Positions 48,387 through 56,715 are shown, numbered from the stretch's first letter. The stretch is DNA of 64,000 bases from Streptomyces buecherae (GCF_014295035.1 NZ_CP060404.1:1158001-1222000), one strand, 5' to 3'. Notes: generated from the sequence alone by a model not told the origin. Numbers and translations are program-made.

Positions 48387-49688
48387 ATGGATGACCGCCA
48401 GACCAAGCGCAGCGGTTACCCGCTGACGATCCCTGACACGTTGCTACTGAGCGATGCGATGCAACGAGCCTGCGCAGCAAGGGATTTCCAAGAGATCTTC
48501 CGTTTGGTCAACAGGCGCACGGGCTCCAGTTATGCGGTTATGGCCGCCGCAATCGGCAAGATGACAACCTCACGTGTGAGCGACGTTATCCGTGGTGTCC
48601 GTGGCATCCGAGGTCGGCAGGTTGTAGAACGCGTGGCCGATGGCTTCGGAATTCCCGGACAAATGCTTAGCCTGCCGGAAAGGCCATGGGAAGGCAGCCG
48701 GTCAAGTACGGATTCCGCACCAGACGCCGTAACCGCTCCAGCGGCGCTAGATATGCCGATGCTAGGCATTACACCATTCGAGGGTATGACGCTTCAGCAA
48801 AGCGGCGAGCAGCTCCTCAAGATGTTTCTGCATCTCGATGATGAACTGGGCGGTGACAGTCTCTTCCTTCCGCTGACGCGTTACGTCACACGGATGGCTG
48901 AAAGCGTGCGCGAGAACCCCGGAGACGGGCTCTCAGTTTTTGGCCAACTGACTCAGATGGCGGGATGGCTGGCCCTTGATGCCAATAGCCATTCTACTGC
49001 CAGGAGGTATTTTGAAGCGGCTGTGCGGGTTGGGAAGGAGTCCAGCGACCCCGGCCTCATGGCAAGCGCACTCGCCTACATGAGTTTGCAGGAAACATAT
49101 CGAGGCCGGCCATCGAATGCACTCACCCTTGCCCTTGATGCCAATGAAGTAGAACCCCACAAGCTCACGCCTCTCACTCGCACGATGCTGAGAACGCGGC
49201 TGGCGCGGGCGCATGCGGGCTTGGGAAACGAAGATTTGTGCCTGGAAACGTTAGAATTGGCGCGAAAGGAATTTGAGCAAGCAGGGAGTCGGAGAGAGCC
49301 CCACTACGTCTCTTACGTGGACTCCGTCGAGATCGCCGCCCAGGAAGGCGCTTGCTATCTCGATCTCGGGTTAACAAGCAAGGCAGTCAAGTCTCTCACT
49401 AGCGCCATCGGCCTATTGAGTATTCATAGCCCCAATCGAGTCCGTGATCGAGTCCACTACCTTTCCCGTCTCGCTAAATGTTATCTCCTTGACGGGGAAG
49501 TCGAGGAAGCCTGTCGAACGGCTAGCCATGCATTGGACTTCAGTCGGACAATTGGCTCAGCGCGCGTCACCGAACGCCTTGGGGAGTTTGAGGCATTGCT
49601 TAACCCTTACAATGGCGTGTCCAGCGCCGCCGACTTCAAAGAGGCGTATCGCGCGACCACGCAAGGTACGGCAGCGCGAATCTCCTAG
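48387..49688 (+). CDS. XRE/TPR-type regulator of the integrative element
   Basis: The protein has 433 residues. Residues about 25-95 resemble an HTH (FRLVNRRTGSSYAVMAAAIGKMTTSRVSDVIRGVRGIRGRQVVERVADGFGIPGQML). The remaining helical part has TPR-like repeats (ALDANSHSTARRYFEAAVRVGKESSDPGLMASALAYMSLQETYRGRPSNALTLAL, CYLDLGLTSKAVKSLTSAI). Such proteins often respond to a signal and control element or developmental genes. Codon usage is much less GC-biased than the backbone. ATG 48387 has AGGTGG 6 nt upstream. Its stop shares CTAG with the stop of the convergent HAD gene. Confidence 0.8.
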   Translation: MDDRQTKRSGYPLTIPDTLLLSDAMQRACAARDFQEIFRLVNRRTGSSYAVMAAAIGKMTTSRVSDVIRGVRGIRGRQVVERVADGFGIPGQMLSLPERPWEGSRSSTDSAPDAVTAPAALDMPMLGITPFEGMTLQQSGEQLLKMFLHLDDELGGDSLFLPLTRYVTRMAESVRENPGDGLSVFGQLTQMAGWLALDANSHSTARRYFEAAVRVGKESSDPGLMASALAYMSLQETYRGRPSNALTLALDANEVEPHKLTPLTRTMLRTRLARAHAGLGNEDLCLETLELARKEFEQAGSRREPHYVSYVDSVEIAAQEGACYLDLGLTSKAVKSLTSAIGLLSIHSPNRVRDRVHYLSRLAKCYLLDGEVEEACRTASHALDFSRTIGSARVTERLGEFEALLNPYNGVSSAADFKEAYRATTQGTAARIS

Positions 49689-50395
49689 ATTCCACGCGAA
49701 TCGAAAATTACCTCGAATAGAGCTTCGCTATCGGCCAGGTCTGCAAGCACCAAGTCCGCCCCCGATTCTCGGAGAGCCTCTACGGGGCTACTGCCAGTCG
49801 CCACCCCGACTGCAAATGCTCCGGCATCGTGAGCGCCTTTGATATCGTGAGGCGTGTCACCGATGATGAACGTTCGCTTTCCGGGGAAAGCGATCCGGTA
49901 TTTCTCCTCGGCCCGATCGCGGGCGAGTCGAACGAGGTCAGCGCGGTCGCTTCCGTCGTCACCGTAGCCACCCACATCCAAGTCGATCCCGTCAGCAAGA
50001 CCGAATGCGCTTAGCTTCGCTTTGGCGATAGATCGGATATTCCCTGTTACGAGTGATTGCACGGCCCTTTTGCCGTGAAATGCGGATATAGCTTCATGAA
50101 CCCCCGGTAGCGAGTGCCCATTGCTTTGCATCTCACCTTTTAGATCTTGTGCTGCCACACCGAGGGCCGAATAGAAATCTGAGACGAGTGAAGGTGACGC
50201 CTCAACATCGTTGAGCTGCAAGGTCTCGGTGATGATGGCGCGCTCCGTTCGCCCGGTCATGGAGGCTAGGTCGCGAAGGGGGCGCCCTATGACCGAGCTA
50301 AAAGCCCGCTCATAGATGGAACGACTAACGCCACCGATACTTACGAGAGTATGGTCTACGTCCCACAAGACGAGTGCTGGATCAGTCTGTTTCAT
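49685..50395 (-). CDS. HAD-family hydrolase, phosphonatase/PGP-like, in the element
   Basis: The protein has 236 residues. Motif I is ALVLWDVDHTLVSIGG, a helical cap follows, then motif II SLVTGNIRS, the Lys in KYRIAFPGKRTF and motif IV FIIGDTPHDIKGAHDAG. The substrate is unknown. Codon usage is atypical for the chromosome. The start is either ATG 50395 or GTG 50401, neither with a good ribosome site. It is convergent with the regulator, overlapping by 4 bp. A HAD phosphatase as cargo might detoxify or modify a metabolite. Confidence 0.78.
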   Translation of the reverse strand: MKQTDPALVLWDVDHTLVSIGGVSRSIYERAFSSVIGRPLRDLASMTGRTERAIITETLQLNDVEASPSLVSDFYSALGVAAQDLKGEMQSNGHSLPGVHEAISAFHGKRAVQSLVTGNIRSIAKAKLSAFGLADGIDLDVGGYGDDGSDRADLVRLARDRAEEKYRIAFPGKRTFIIGDTPHDIKGAHDAGAFAVGVATGSSPVEALRESGADLVLADLADSEALFEVIFDSRGI

Positions 50396-50658
50396 CGACA
50401 CGGTGGAATCTTCTCACGCAAACTCGCACTCGGGAAGCCCGCCGTAGTGGCGCCCCTAACCACGAGCATGCTGAAGCCCCCGCGCCCGCCGCTCTAGCTA
50501 GGGTGACGAGCGCGGGGAGCTCTGGGTTTATATGGGAAGCGAGGAAACCAACTGTGATTCCCGGGGGTTTACCTCCACCGAAACGGGCTAATGAACCACG
50601 TAGGTTTTTTGTCTCCCTGCCGCTCAGGGCGGTGAAGGGGCGGGAGTTACCCCCCTGG

Positions 50659-51060
50659 TCAGAACGGCGGACGCTCGGCTGCCTCTCGCCGCGAGCGAGC
50701 CTCAGCAGCCCAACCACCCGGCTGCCGACGAGCTGTCTCGCGGTTGTGGCACGCAACGCACAGCGGACGAAGATGCTTCGCCGCGTCCGGGCTCGCCTCG
50801 CCCCTCGCGATCAACTCGCGGCGACTCACCGGGAAGTGGTCGGCCACCCGCGCGGACCGGCCGCACAGCACGCACCACGGGTTGGCGTACAGGTACGCGC
50901 GCCGGATGCGCTGCCACCGTGTCGAGTACACCGCGCCACCACGTGACGCACGGTCGGCGTTCGCCCCACGCTCGTGCGCGACACAGCGTCCACCAGTAGT
51001 CAGCTCGGGGCACCCGGGGACAGAGCACGGGGGGCGGGGTTTGCGGGGAACGGGGGTCAC
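50659..51060 (-). CDS. HNH endonuclease, phage/element type
   Basis: The protein has 133 residues. An N-terminal CSVPGCPELTTGGRCVAH zinc-type segment is followed by YSTRWQRIRRAYLYANPWCVLCGRSARVADHFPVSRREL and HLRPLCVACHNRETARRQPGGW. CxxC...H...C-x2-C plus the N-H pair fits an HNH nuclease of the kind found beside phage terminases. GTG 51060 aligns with the start of the second HNH gene; GGAGG is directly next to it, so spacing is poor and the start is uncertain. Confidence 0.8.
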   Translation of the reverse strand: MTPVPRKPRPPCSVPGCPELTTGGRCVAHERGANADRASRGGAVYSTRWQRIRRAYLYANPWCVLCGRSARVADHFPVSRRELIARGEASPDAAKHLRPLCVACHNRETARRQPGGWAAEARSRREAAERPPF

Positions 51061-51432
51061 CTCCAGACCGGGCAGCTGTGAAGAGGAACCTACGAACAGT
51101 CCGGCTCGGTGTTTGTACTCTCCAGTAACTGTGACGGGGCAGGTAGCGAGAAATTCGCCAGGCCACGCCAGGGTGCACTGCCTAGTCCGCCGCCCTCCTC
51201 GTCGGGTGAGATGTCCATCGGCAGATCCCAACAACGAAGCCATGGAGGACACTCATGCCCGGCCCGTATGAGCACCAACGCCACGAGAGTCCCCAGCTTG
51301 AAATCCGAATTGGCGGACTCAGTCTGACGATTCAGCGAGTTCCCGGATGGTTAGTAGCAGCCCTCGCCACTGTCACAGGGAGCGCGCTCGCCGCGTGGTT
51401 CACGCCGCGGTGACTCTCGCTTCGGCCACGCT

Positions 51433-51839
51433 TCAGTACGCAGCCAAAATGATCCAGGGCAGAGCCCGCTCCGAGCACACTGCCCCGAACTCCGCGCTCG
51501 TCCTGAGTCCGTGGCACCCGTGGCACAGCACCTGAACGTTGCGGTCAACGTCTTCCCCGCCGAGGAACAGCGGACGCACATGGTCCACGTCCACCCCGCC
51601 GGCGGGGAAGTCCCCCAAGCACCAGTCGCACCAGGCCGAGCCCCGCTCGTCCACCCGTCGCCGGAGCCGCGCCGCAGCGTCCCGACGGCTCGCCCGTCGC
51701 GGCTCCGCGCACGACGAGAGCGGACGGCCGGGCCGCTTCGACTTCCCACGGGGTTCGGTCCGGCACTGCCCCCTGCCGTCAACTCGGGACATCCGGGTAT
51801 CGGGCAGGGGGTATGGGGCTTACGCGGCATGGGGGCCAT
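51433..51839 (-). pseudogene. Second HNH endonuclease, frameshifted
   Basis: Frame a encodes MAPMPRKPHTPCPIPGCPELTAGG from ATG 51839. Frame b encodes GQCRTEPRGKSKRPGRP then AWCDWCLGDFPAGGVDVDHVRPLFLGGEDVDRNVQVLCHGCHG, ending at 51433. They meet at a run of five G (C on the plus strand, 51769-51773). Adding one G would give a continuous HNH protein of about 135 residues. This may be a true frameshift mutation, a slippage-controlled gene or a base-calling error. It overlaps the small gene upstream by 20 bp. Confidence 0.72.
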
Positions 51840-52059
51840 TCGGCGGGATCGCCGGGGGGTCTATCGGAGTTCCGTCCGGGTGGCGGAGTGTGAGGTCGAT
51901 AGCCGTCAGCCGGCCAGCGTGCCGCGTTCGCTGAACTCCCCTTGGCATCACGGTCTCTGTCGCCATGGCCGTGTCGGACCATGCGGGCCGCCCATCCGCA
52001 TCGCGAGGGAAGTACGGGTAGTCCCCCTCAGGCCCCGGGTCGAGTGCGTCAACCGCCAT
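51820..52059 (-). CDS. Small unknown element protein
   Basis: The protein has 79 residues: MAVDALDPGPEGDYPYFPRDADGRPAWSDTAMATETVMPRGVQRTRHAGRLTAIDLTLRHPDGTPI. AAGGAG lies 6 nt before ATG 52059; GTG 52065 and ATG 52062 are alternatives. It follows the coiled-coil gene with an overlap or a 2-bp gap and runs into the second HNH gene. No domain is recognised. Confidence 0.55.
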   Translation of the reverse strand: MAVDALDPGPEGDYPYFPRDADGRPAWSDTAMATETVMPRGVQRTRHAGRLTAIDLTLRHPDGTPIDPPAIPPNGPHAA

Positions 52060-52061
52060 CA

Positions 52062-52562
52062 TCACTCCTTCTTGTCCAGGAACTCATCCCGAGCCTTTCG
52101 CAGCTCGTCGGCGAACTCGGCGGCCTTCTCCGCAGCCTTCCTTTCGGCGTAGCTCTCAATGTCAGTGAGAATGGCCACCGGGTAGTAGCGCTGTTCGGGA
52201 ACGGTCACGACTTCCTGCAATGCCCGCTGTCCTCGCTGCGCCTCATCGAGAACATGCCTGCGCTTGTGGCGGGCCGACCGGTATTCGACGTAGGCCGCGA
52301 ACCAGGGTTCCTCGGCCAGCAGTTCATAGAACCGGGCGTGGGAATCGTCCCCAGAGTTTGCGGCTTCCATTGCTCGCCCGGACCAGTTGTTGGAAAATTC
52401 GCGGTCGTATACCTCTCCGCGCTCGGCCCTACGGGTCGCTTCGGCTTCCTGTGCCGCTTCCAATTCGGCCTGTGCGTCAGCGAGCGGGGCGGACAGTTTT
52501 TCGGCTTGCGCCTGGAGCTTGGCGACGCGCTCCGTTGCCTTCTGGATTTCGTTGGTGGTCAT
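52062..52562 (-). CDS. Coiled-coil protein of unknown function
   Basis: The protein has 166 residues. Residues about 1-55 are a long heptad-like helix (EIQKATERVAKLQAQAEKLSAPLADAQAELEAAQEAEATRRAE). A middle with FYELLAEEPWFAAYVEYRSARHKRR follows, then a charged helical C-terminus. It has no known domain. ATG 52562 begins 1 bp after the previous stop, so translation is probably coupled. It could be a scaffold-like or structural accessory protein of phage origin, but nothing proves this. Confidence 0.6.
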   Translation of the reverse strand: MTTNEIQKATERVAKLQAQAEKLSAPLADAQAELEAAQEAEATRRAERGEVYDREFSNNWSGRAMEAANSGDDSHARFYELLAEEPWFAAYVEYRSARHKRRHVLDEAQRGQRALQEVVTVPEQRYYPVAILTDIESYAERKAAEKAAEFADELRKARDEFLDKKE

Positions 52563-52563
52563 A

Positions 52564-52800
52564 TCAGTTGGCACCCTTTGTCACGTCGCGGCCGTGCTCG
52601 GCTGCAATCTTCTTGTCGTTCTCGTAGTAGCCAAGGCTCATCCGGATAGAAGTGCCGAGCGTTTCGAACACTTCGGGGCGCGAGTCGCGCAGTGCGGCGA
52701 GTTCTTCCATGCGCTCATCCAGCTTGAATGCGTCGGCGCGGCTCTGTCCCTTGTTGCGCTTCCCGTCCAGGAACGCGGCACGGTTGAGATATTCGTTCAC
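52564..52800 (-). CDS. Small helical unknown element protein
   Basis: The protein has 78 residues: MNEYLNRAAFLDGKRNKGQSRADAFKLDERMEELAALRDSRPEVFETLGTSIRMSLGYYENDK. GTG 52800 has AAGGA 7 nt upstream. It is followed directly by the coiled-coil gene. No recognised domain; charged and helical. Confidence 0.58.
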   Translation of the reverse strand: MNEYLNRAAFLDGKRNKGQSRADAFKLDERMEELAALRDSRPEVFETLGTSIRMSLGYYENDKKIAAEHGRDVTKGAN

Positions 52801-52897
52801 GGTCTTTCCTTCATTGTGTTCGGGCGTGAAAAAGCCCCTGCGTATGGCACGTCAGGGGTTCGTGAGTGAAGCTCTGGAGTTGTGGACGTTCCTGCCC

Positions 52898-53206
52898 CTA
52901 TGCGGGGGCCCAATCCGGGATTCCGATCAGCGCACGCGCGGCCATTTGCGTTGCCTGGTACGTCTCCGTTCGGCAGTCCGCCGAGCAGTACAGCGGGCGA
53001 CGACCCCGCCCGACGTAGTGCAGTTCGTTGGAGCAATTCGGGTGGGCACAGATGCCGGGCCCCGTGCCCTCGGCTCGCTGCCGCGCGTCGGTGACGAGTG
53101 CGAGCGTTGTACGTGCGGCGGCCTGGTCGCCGTTCACGGCGCCCTGTGCGGCGTTCTCAGCGCGTCGCAGCAGTGCGCAGACCTCTATGAGTCGTGTGGT
53201 GTCCAT
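52898..53206 (-). CDS. Small zinc-ribbon-like element protein
   Basis: The protein has 102 residues. A helical N-half (TTRLIEVCALLRRAENAAQGAV) is followed by CAHPNCSNELHYVGRGRRPLYCSADCR, a CxxxxC...CxxxC knuckle of the type found in small phage and element proteins. It probably binds zinc and possibly nucleic acid. ATG 53206 is the first gene after the 426-bp non-coding region, probably the start of the operon running to the HNH genes. Confidence 0.62.
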   Translation of the reverse strand: MDTTRLIEVCALLRRAENAAQGAVNGDQAAARTTLALVTDARQRAEGTGPGICAHPNCSNELHYVGRGRRPLYCSADCRTETYQATQMAARALIGIPDWAPA

Positions 53207-53632
53207 GGTTTCCCTCGGGCGGGCAGATTGGCGTCAGCGGTCCGTCAGCGTGGGCCGCTTCCTGGTTCGCGGGTAGTAGGGACCGAGGGTTGCCCGCAAA
53301 ACTATTCAGGCCAGACGAATCGGACACCGAATGTGATGCAGGCAACATTTGAACGGTCCGGAATCGTCGGCATGGACCGAACAGCAGACGCAGAGCGGTG
53401 AAGGGGTGTTGAGGGTGACGACAGAGACCCCAATCTCTCTTCTCTCTAGGTTTTTCTTGGCTTCCCCAAAAACAGTCGAAGTTCGACACCCTCAACACCT
53501 TTTCGCCTCCCGCTGTTCAGCAGCCCCGCCGATGAGCGGGGCGCGTACGCCTGCCTGTGGGCGCACCGGAGCCCCGGCGGGCAACGGGGCCATCCGGGGC
53601 TCTGGAGGGGCATAGGGGGCGCGTCGGGGCCC
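53207..53632. other. Non-coding region with inverted repeat between integrase and cargo operon
   Basis: This 426-bp stretch is AT-richer than its surroundings. GGTGTTGAGGGTG (53405-53417) is repeated inverted as CACCCTCAACACC (53487-53499), and a smaller palindrome TCGAA-G-TTCGA lies just inside. No gene is supported. It could be the promoter/operator of the minus-strand cargo operon, a terminator for the integrase, or a replication-type origin of an ancestral element. Confidence 0.45.
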
Positions 53633-55363
53633 TTATGCGGCGACCAGTTCGCGGACGGGGTCGACCAGGCGCACGCTCGCGCCCTCGGTCGGCTCGTCTC
53701 CGCGCGTCTCGGCTTCCAGCGCCGATGCCTCACCCGCGAGAGCGTCGGCGGCGGGGTCCGGCTCTCCGGACATGGTGAACGTGACACGGCGCGTGTCCAG
53801 CTTCCGCCACCCGCCGGGGGTGCCTCGCCGTACGTTTAGTCGCACGCCCGCTTCAACGAGTAGCGCTCGTCGTCCCGCCGTGTCCGCCGCTTCCCACTCG
53901 TCGCGGATGGTGCGGCCGGTCGGGGTGACGATGCGTTGCGGCTCGCGCTTCTCGCGGGTCTCCAGCTCGGCTATCCGGTTGTCGAGTGCGTCCGCACGCT
54001 TCTGCCACTCGGCCGCAGCGTGGCGGGACTTCTGGCGTCCCTTCTGTTCCTGGTGCTCCGCGAACTCGGCGAGGGTGGCGCGAAGCTCGGGCTCAGGGTC
54101 GTACCCGGGGACAGTGACGACGTGCGTTGTCTCCACGGGGCCCATCAGGCGCAGGAACTCGACGGTCACGTACTCGTCGGCCCAATCGCCCCTGACATGA
54201 GCGGACTTCTCGCACTTGAAGCCGCGCGAATACGGGTTGCACTTGTAGGTGGGGTGCTGGTTGTTCCTGCTGTCCTGCTTGTTCAGGTACATGCGTCCGC
54301 CGCACGAGTCGCAGTGGATGACCCGCAACAGCAGCGCGTCCGTGTCCTTCCGGTCCCCGTTGTCGATGCTCCGCTCGTCCAGTACCGCGCCGATGCGGTC
54401 GAACTCTTCACGGGTCATGATCGGCTGTGTGGTTGCCGTGATCGGGTTGCCCTCGGCGTCGCGCACGGGGCGGCCCTTGTGCATCTTCCAGCCGAGCAGC
54501 GTTTCGTTACGCAACATGCGCGTGATGACACCGGGGTTCCACATGAACGCGTCTCTAACGAGCCCCTTGACTCCCCCGGTCTTTCCGCCGGTCTTACGGC
54601 CCTTCTTGACGGCCCAGTGATCGCGCGGACTCGGAACCCCTTCAGTGTTGAGCCCCACGGCGATTGCCGAAACAGTCTTCCCCTCGAACAGCTCTCGGAC
54701 GATCCGCTCAATGATCAGAACGGCATCGGGGTCGGGGGCAAGCGTCCAGCCGATACCGCCGTGTTCCTTGGACATGGGGGCGGGCATGTAGCCGTACGGC
54801 GGGCGCGCGCCGCGCCACCGCAGCGCCATCTTGCGGATGGCAGCCATGGCGCCGGTAACACGGTCGCTAATGCTCTGCGCTTCCACCTGAGCGGAAAAGG
54901 CGAACATCATCATCATGAGTTCGCCCATGGGGTCCATGGGGTTGCGGAAGTCGAAGACCAGCCGGCCCCCGCCGATGCCCTCGGCGAAGACCAGCACCTT
55001 GCGATGCTCGCGAGCCCACTTCGCAAGCTCGTGCATGTCCGCCATGGACCGGATAGCGCGGTCGAACCGCCACCACACCAGAGCGTCGAACTCATCGGGG
55101 CGGGAGAGCCACCCGCCGAGGGCGGGACGGTCAAAGGGGCTGATCTTGGAAGCAGAGACGTCAAGGTCTACCGCTTCCCGGAGCTGGTCTCCCTCGCCAA
55201 AGTCGATGTTGAGGGCTGCCGCAACTATGTCGTCGGCTTCGCGCTGCCGCTCGGGGCTGGTGGTCTCATCGGTGAGCACGGACAGGCGTACGCAACGGAC
55301 ACCACGCAGCGTTTCGGTTTCGTAGACCGTGCCCACGAGGGGGTTCCGGGGTGCACTGTTCAT
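53633..55363 (-). CDS. int: Large serine integrase (phiC31 type)
   Basis: The protein has 576 residues. The N-terminal resolvase domain has the catalytic Ser28 in CVRLSVLTDETTSPERQ, then DALVWWRFDRAIRSMAD and MMMMFAFSAQVEAQSISDRV. The recombinase domain includes RPPYGYMPAP and PGVITRMLRNETLLGWK. A zinc ribbon (HCDSCGGRMYL...YKCNPYSRGFKC) and a coiled-coil motif (AEFAEHQEQKGRQKSRHAAAEWQKRADALDNRIAELETRE region) follow. It catalyses attP x attB integration; excision would need a directionality factor. ATG 55363 is inside a small hairpin with its own ribosome site; the frame is open to 55423. Confidence 0.93.
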   Translation of the reverse strand: MNSAPRNPLVGTVYETETLRGVRCVRLSVLTDETTSPERQREADDIVAAALNIDFGEGDQLREAVDLDVSASKISPFDRPALGGWLSRPDEFDALVWWRFDRAIRSMADMHELAKWAREHRKVLVFAEGIGGGRLVFDFRNPMDPMGELMMMMFAFSAQVEAQSISDRVTGAMAAIRKMALRWRGARPPYGYMPAPMSKEHGGIGWTLAPDPDAVLIIERIVRELFEGKTVSAIAVGLNTEGVPSPRDHWAVKKGRKTGGKTGGVKGLVRDAFMWNPGVITRMLRNETLLGWKMHKGRPVRDAEGNPITATTQPIMTREEFDRIGAVLDERSIDNGDRKDTDALLLRVIHCDSCGGRMYLNKQDSRNNQHPTYKCNPYSRGFKCEKSAHVRGDWADEYVTVEFLRLMGPVETTHVVTVPGYDPEPELRATLAEFAEHQEQKGRQKSRHAAAEWQKRADALDNRIAELETREKREPQRIVTPTGRTIRDEWEAADTAGRRALLVEAGVRLNVRRGTPGGWRKLDTRRVTFTMSGEPDPAADALAGEASALEAETRGDEPTEGASVRLVDPVRELVAA

Positions 55364-55379
55364 GGTCCCCGTAGGGACC
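55364..55379 (-). promoter_or_regulatory. Hairpin over the integrase ribosome-binding region
   Basis: GGTCCC-CGTA-GGGACC lies immediately before the integrase ATG on the minus strand and covers the only purine-rich site (ACGGGGACC). If it folds it would limit integrase translation. This is an inference from sequence symmetry. Confidence 0.35.
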
Positions 55380-55434
55380 GAGGGGTTCCCGCTGTGCTCC
55401 CTGACCAGGACTGATGCCACCACGTCGCCACTCC

Positions 55435-55480
55435 AGAACGTCTAGTTCTGAGTGTTGGGAGACCCGGAGGGCAACGAATT
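55435..55480. other. attR junction
   Basis: The element arm GTCTAGTTCTGAGTGTTGGGA is followed by core GACCC at 55461-55465, then VOC coding sequence GGAGGGCAACGAATTCTG. A small palindrome AGAAC-GTCTA-GTTCT (55435-55449) lies in the P arm. Confidence 0.85.
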
Positions 55481-55508
55481 CTGTGTCCTGGGCGAGCGGA
55501 AGAGCTGA
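55461..55508 (+). pseudogene. 3' remnant of the split VOC gene
   Basis: These 48 bases encode DPEGNEFCVLGERKS and a TGA stop, the canonical end of VOC-family proteins. The fragment is in frame with the 5' part at 46461-46766 once the element is removed. It has no start codon of its own. Confidence 0.88.
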
Positions 55509-55798
55509 GCGGGGCCGGGCACCCGTCCGGGCGGAGGCGCCGGGCGGCTGCGCCCGTCCGCAGCCGCCCCCGCCGCTACCTTCCCGAAGGCGGCATGGAC
55601 AAGACCTACCCCCCAGGACATGACCGTCGGTCATCGCCGCATCCAGGCAGGGGAGGCTCCTGAACGGCGCTTGCGACCTTCTCGGCGACTGAGCGTTCCA
55701 CTCGGCGGGACGGGCCGACTGAGCCGCTCAGTCACACTGCGGCCGAGCGCGCCGGTTGGCCACTCCGAGCGGCACCGGTGGCCAGTAGGCTCATATTC

Positions 55799-56170
55799 AT
55801 GGACGCGTTCCTGCCATACCTGATCTTGATCTGCGGCCTTGCCGCAGTCCTGGGTTCGCTCACCTGGCTGGCAGCACACATCCGCCGCCGAGGTCTCGCG
55901 GGCGGAGCCGTGAGCGCGGCCCTGGCCTCCTACGAGGAGGCGTTCCGCATCACCGCTCACGAATCCCACATGGAGATCCGGGCCCAAGCAGAACGCAGGG
56001 CTCCGATCCTCTCGCCTGACGACCACTGGAGGCGCGACCCTGATAAGGCCGGTCAGGCGGGAGTAGGAGGTCAGCGGCCGGTTCGGGCACGCCCTCGCCG
56101 GTCACGACGGGGCCTGAGCCGCTGGGTCGATCGCCTGAGGTCCAGCCGCTCGCCATGGACACCGCGCTGA
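55799..56170 (+). CDS. Small single-pass membrane protein, unknown
   Basis: The protein has 123 residues. An N-terminal membrane segment (AFLPYLILICGLAAVLGSLTWLAAHI) is followed by RRRG, then ASYEEAFRITAHESHMEIRAQAERRAPILSPDDHW and a basic tail. A similar pattern is common in Streptomyces hypothetical membrane proteins. ATG 55799 follows TAGGCT by 7 nt, which would make it leaderless; GTG 55778 is an alternative. Function unknown. Confidence 0.6.
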   Translation: MDAFLPYLILICGLAAVLGSLTWLAAHIRRRGLAGGAVSAALASYEEAFRITAHESHMEIRAQAERRAPILSPDDHWRRDPDKAGQAGVGGQRPVRARPRRSRRGLSRWVDRLRSSRSPWTPR

Positions 56171-56193
56171 CCGTTGGCGTTAGCGTGGGGCGC

Positions 56194-56715
56194 ATGATCG
56201 TATGGCTCAACGGCACACACGGCGCGGGCAAGACGACGACCAGCGCGCTCGTACAACAACTGCTGCCGGACTCCCGGGTGTTCGACGCCGAGAAGGTCGG
56301 CGAGACGCTCATGGACATCACGCCGGGGCTCCCCGAGACGGACAACTTCCAGCACTGGCCGCCGTGGCGCCCGCTCGTGGTCGAGACCGCCCGCCGCGTG
56401 CTGGAGTACGCCGGTGGCACCCTGGTGGTGCCGATGACCGTCCTGGTCGAGCCGTACTGGCGCGAGATCAGCGCGGGCCTGGCCCAGTACGCCATTCCCG
56501 TACGGCACTTCGTGCTCCACGCCGACCAGGAGACCCTGCGCGCCCGCATCCAGAACGACACCGTCCTCGGCCCCTCACCCTTCCGCTTCAGGTACGTCGA
56601 GCCCTACGCCGAGGCGGCCCGCACCTGGCTGCACGCCGAGGCCGAGGTCATCGACACCACCCACCTCACCCCCGCCCAGGCCGCCCTGCGGATCGCGGAG
56701 GCCGTCAAGGGGTGA
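56194..56715 (+). CDS. TmrB-like P-loop ATP-binding protein
   Basis: The protein has 173 residues. Walker A is MIVWLNGTHGAGKTTTSALV at the very start, then FDAEKVGETLMDI, ILVVPMTVLVEPYWREI-type strand and VIDTTHLTPAQAALRIAEAV. This matches the family of tunicamycin-resistance protein TmrB and adenylate-kinase-like P-loop proteins. A resistance or small-molecule kinase role is possible but unproven. ATG 56194 puts the P-loop at the N-terminus as usual. Confidence 0.8.
   Translation: MIVWLNGTHGAGKTTTSALVQQLLPDSRVFDAEKVGETLMDITPGLPETDNFQHWPPWRPLVVETARRVLEYAGGTLVVPMTVLVEPYWREISAGLAQYAIPVRHFVLHADQETLRARIQNDTVLGPSPFRFRYVEPYAEAARTWLHAEAEVIDTTHLTPAQAALRIAEAVKG

Noticed and set aside
50402..50658. 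Hairpin and T-run near 50610-50640 as a terminator of the HNH gene
   Set aside because: The T-run lies on the wrong side for minus-strand transcription (it would read as A after the stem).
53157..53498. 113-codon minus-strand frame in the gap after the integrase gene
   Set aside because: It runs through the inverted repeat and overlaps the zinc-ribbon gene start; no family pattern.
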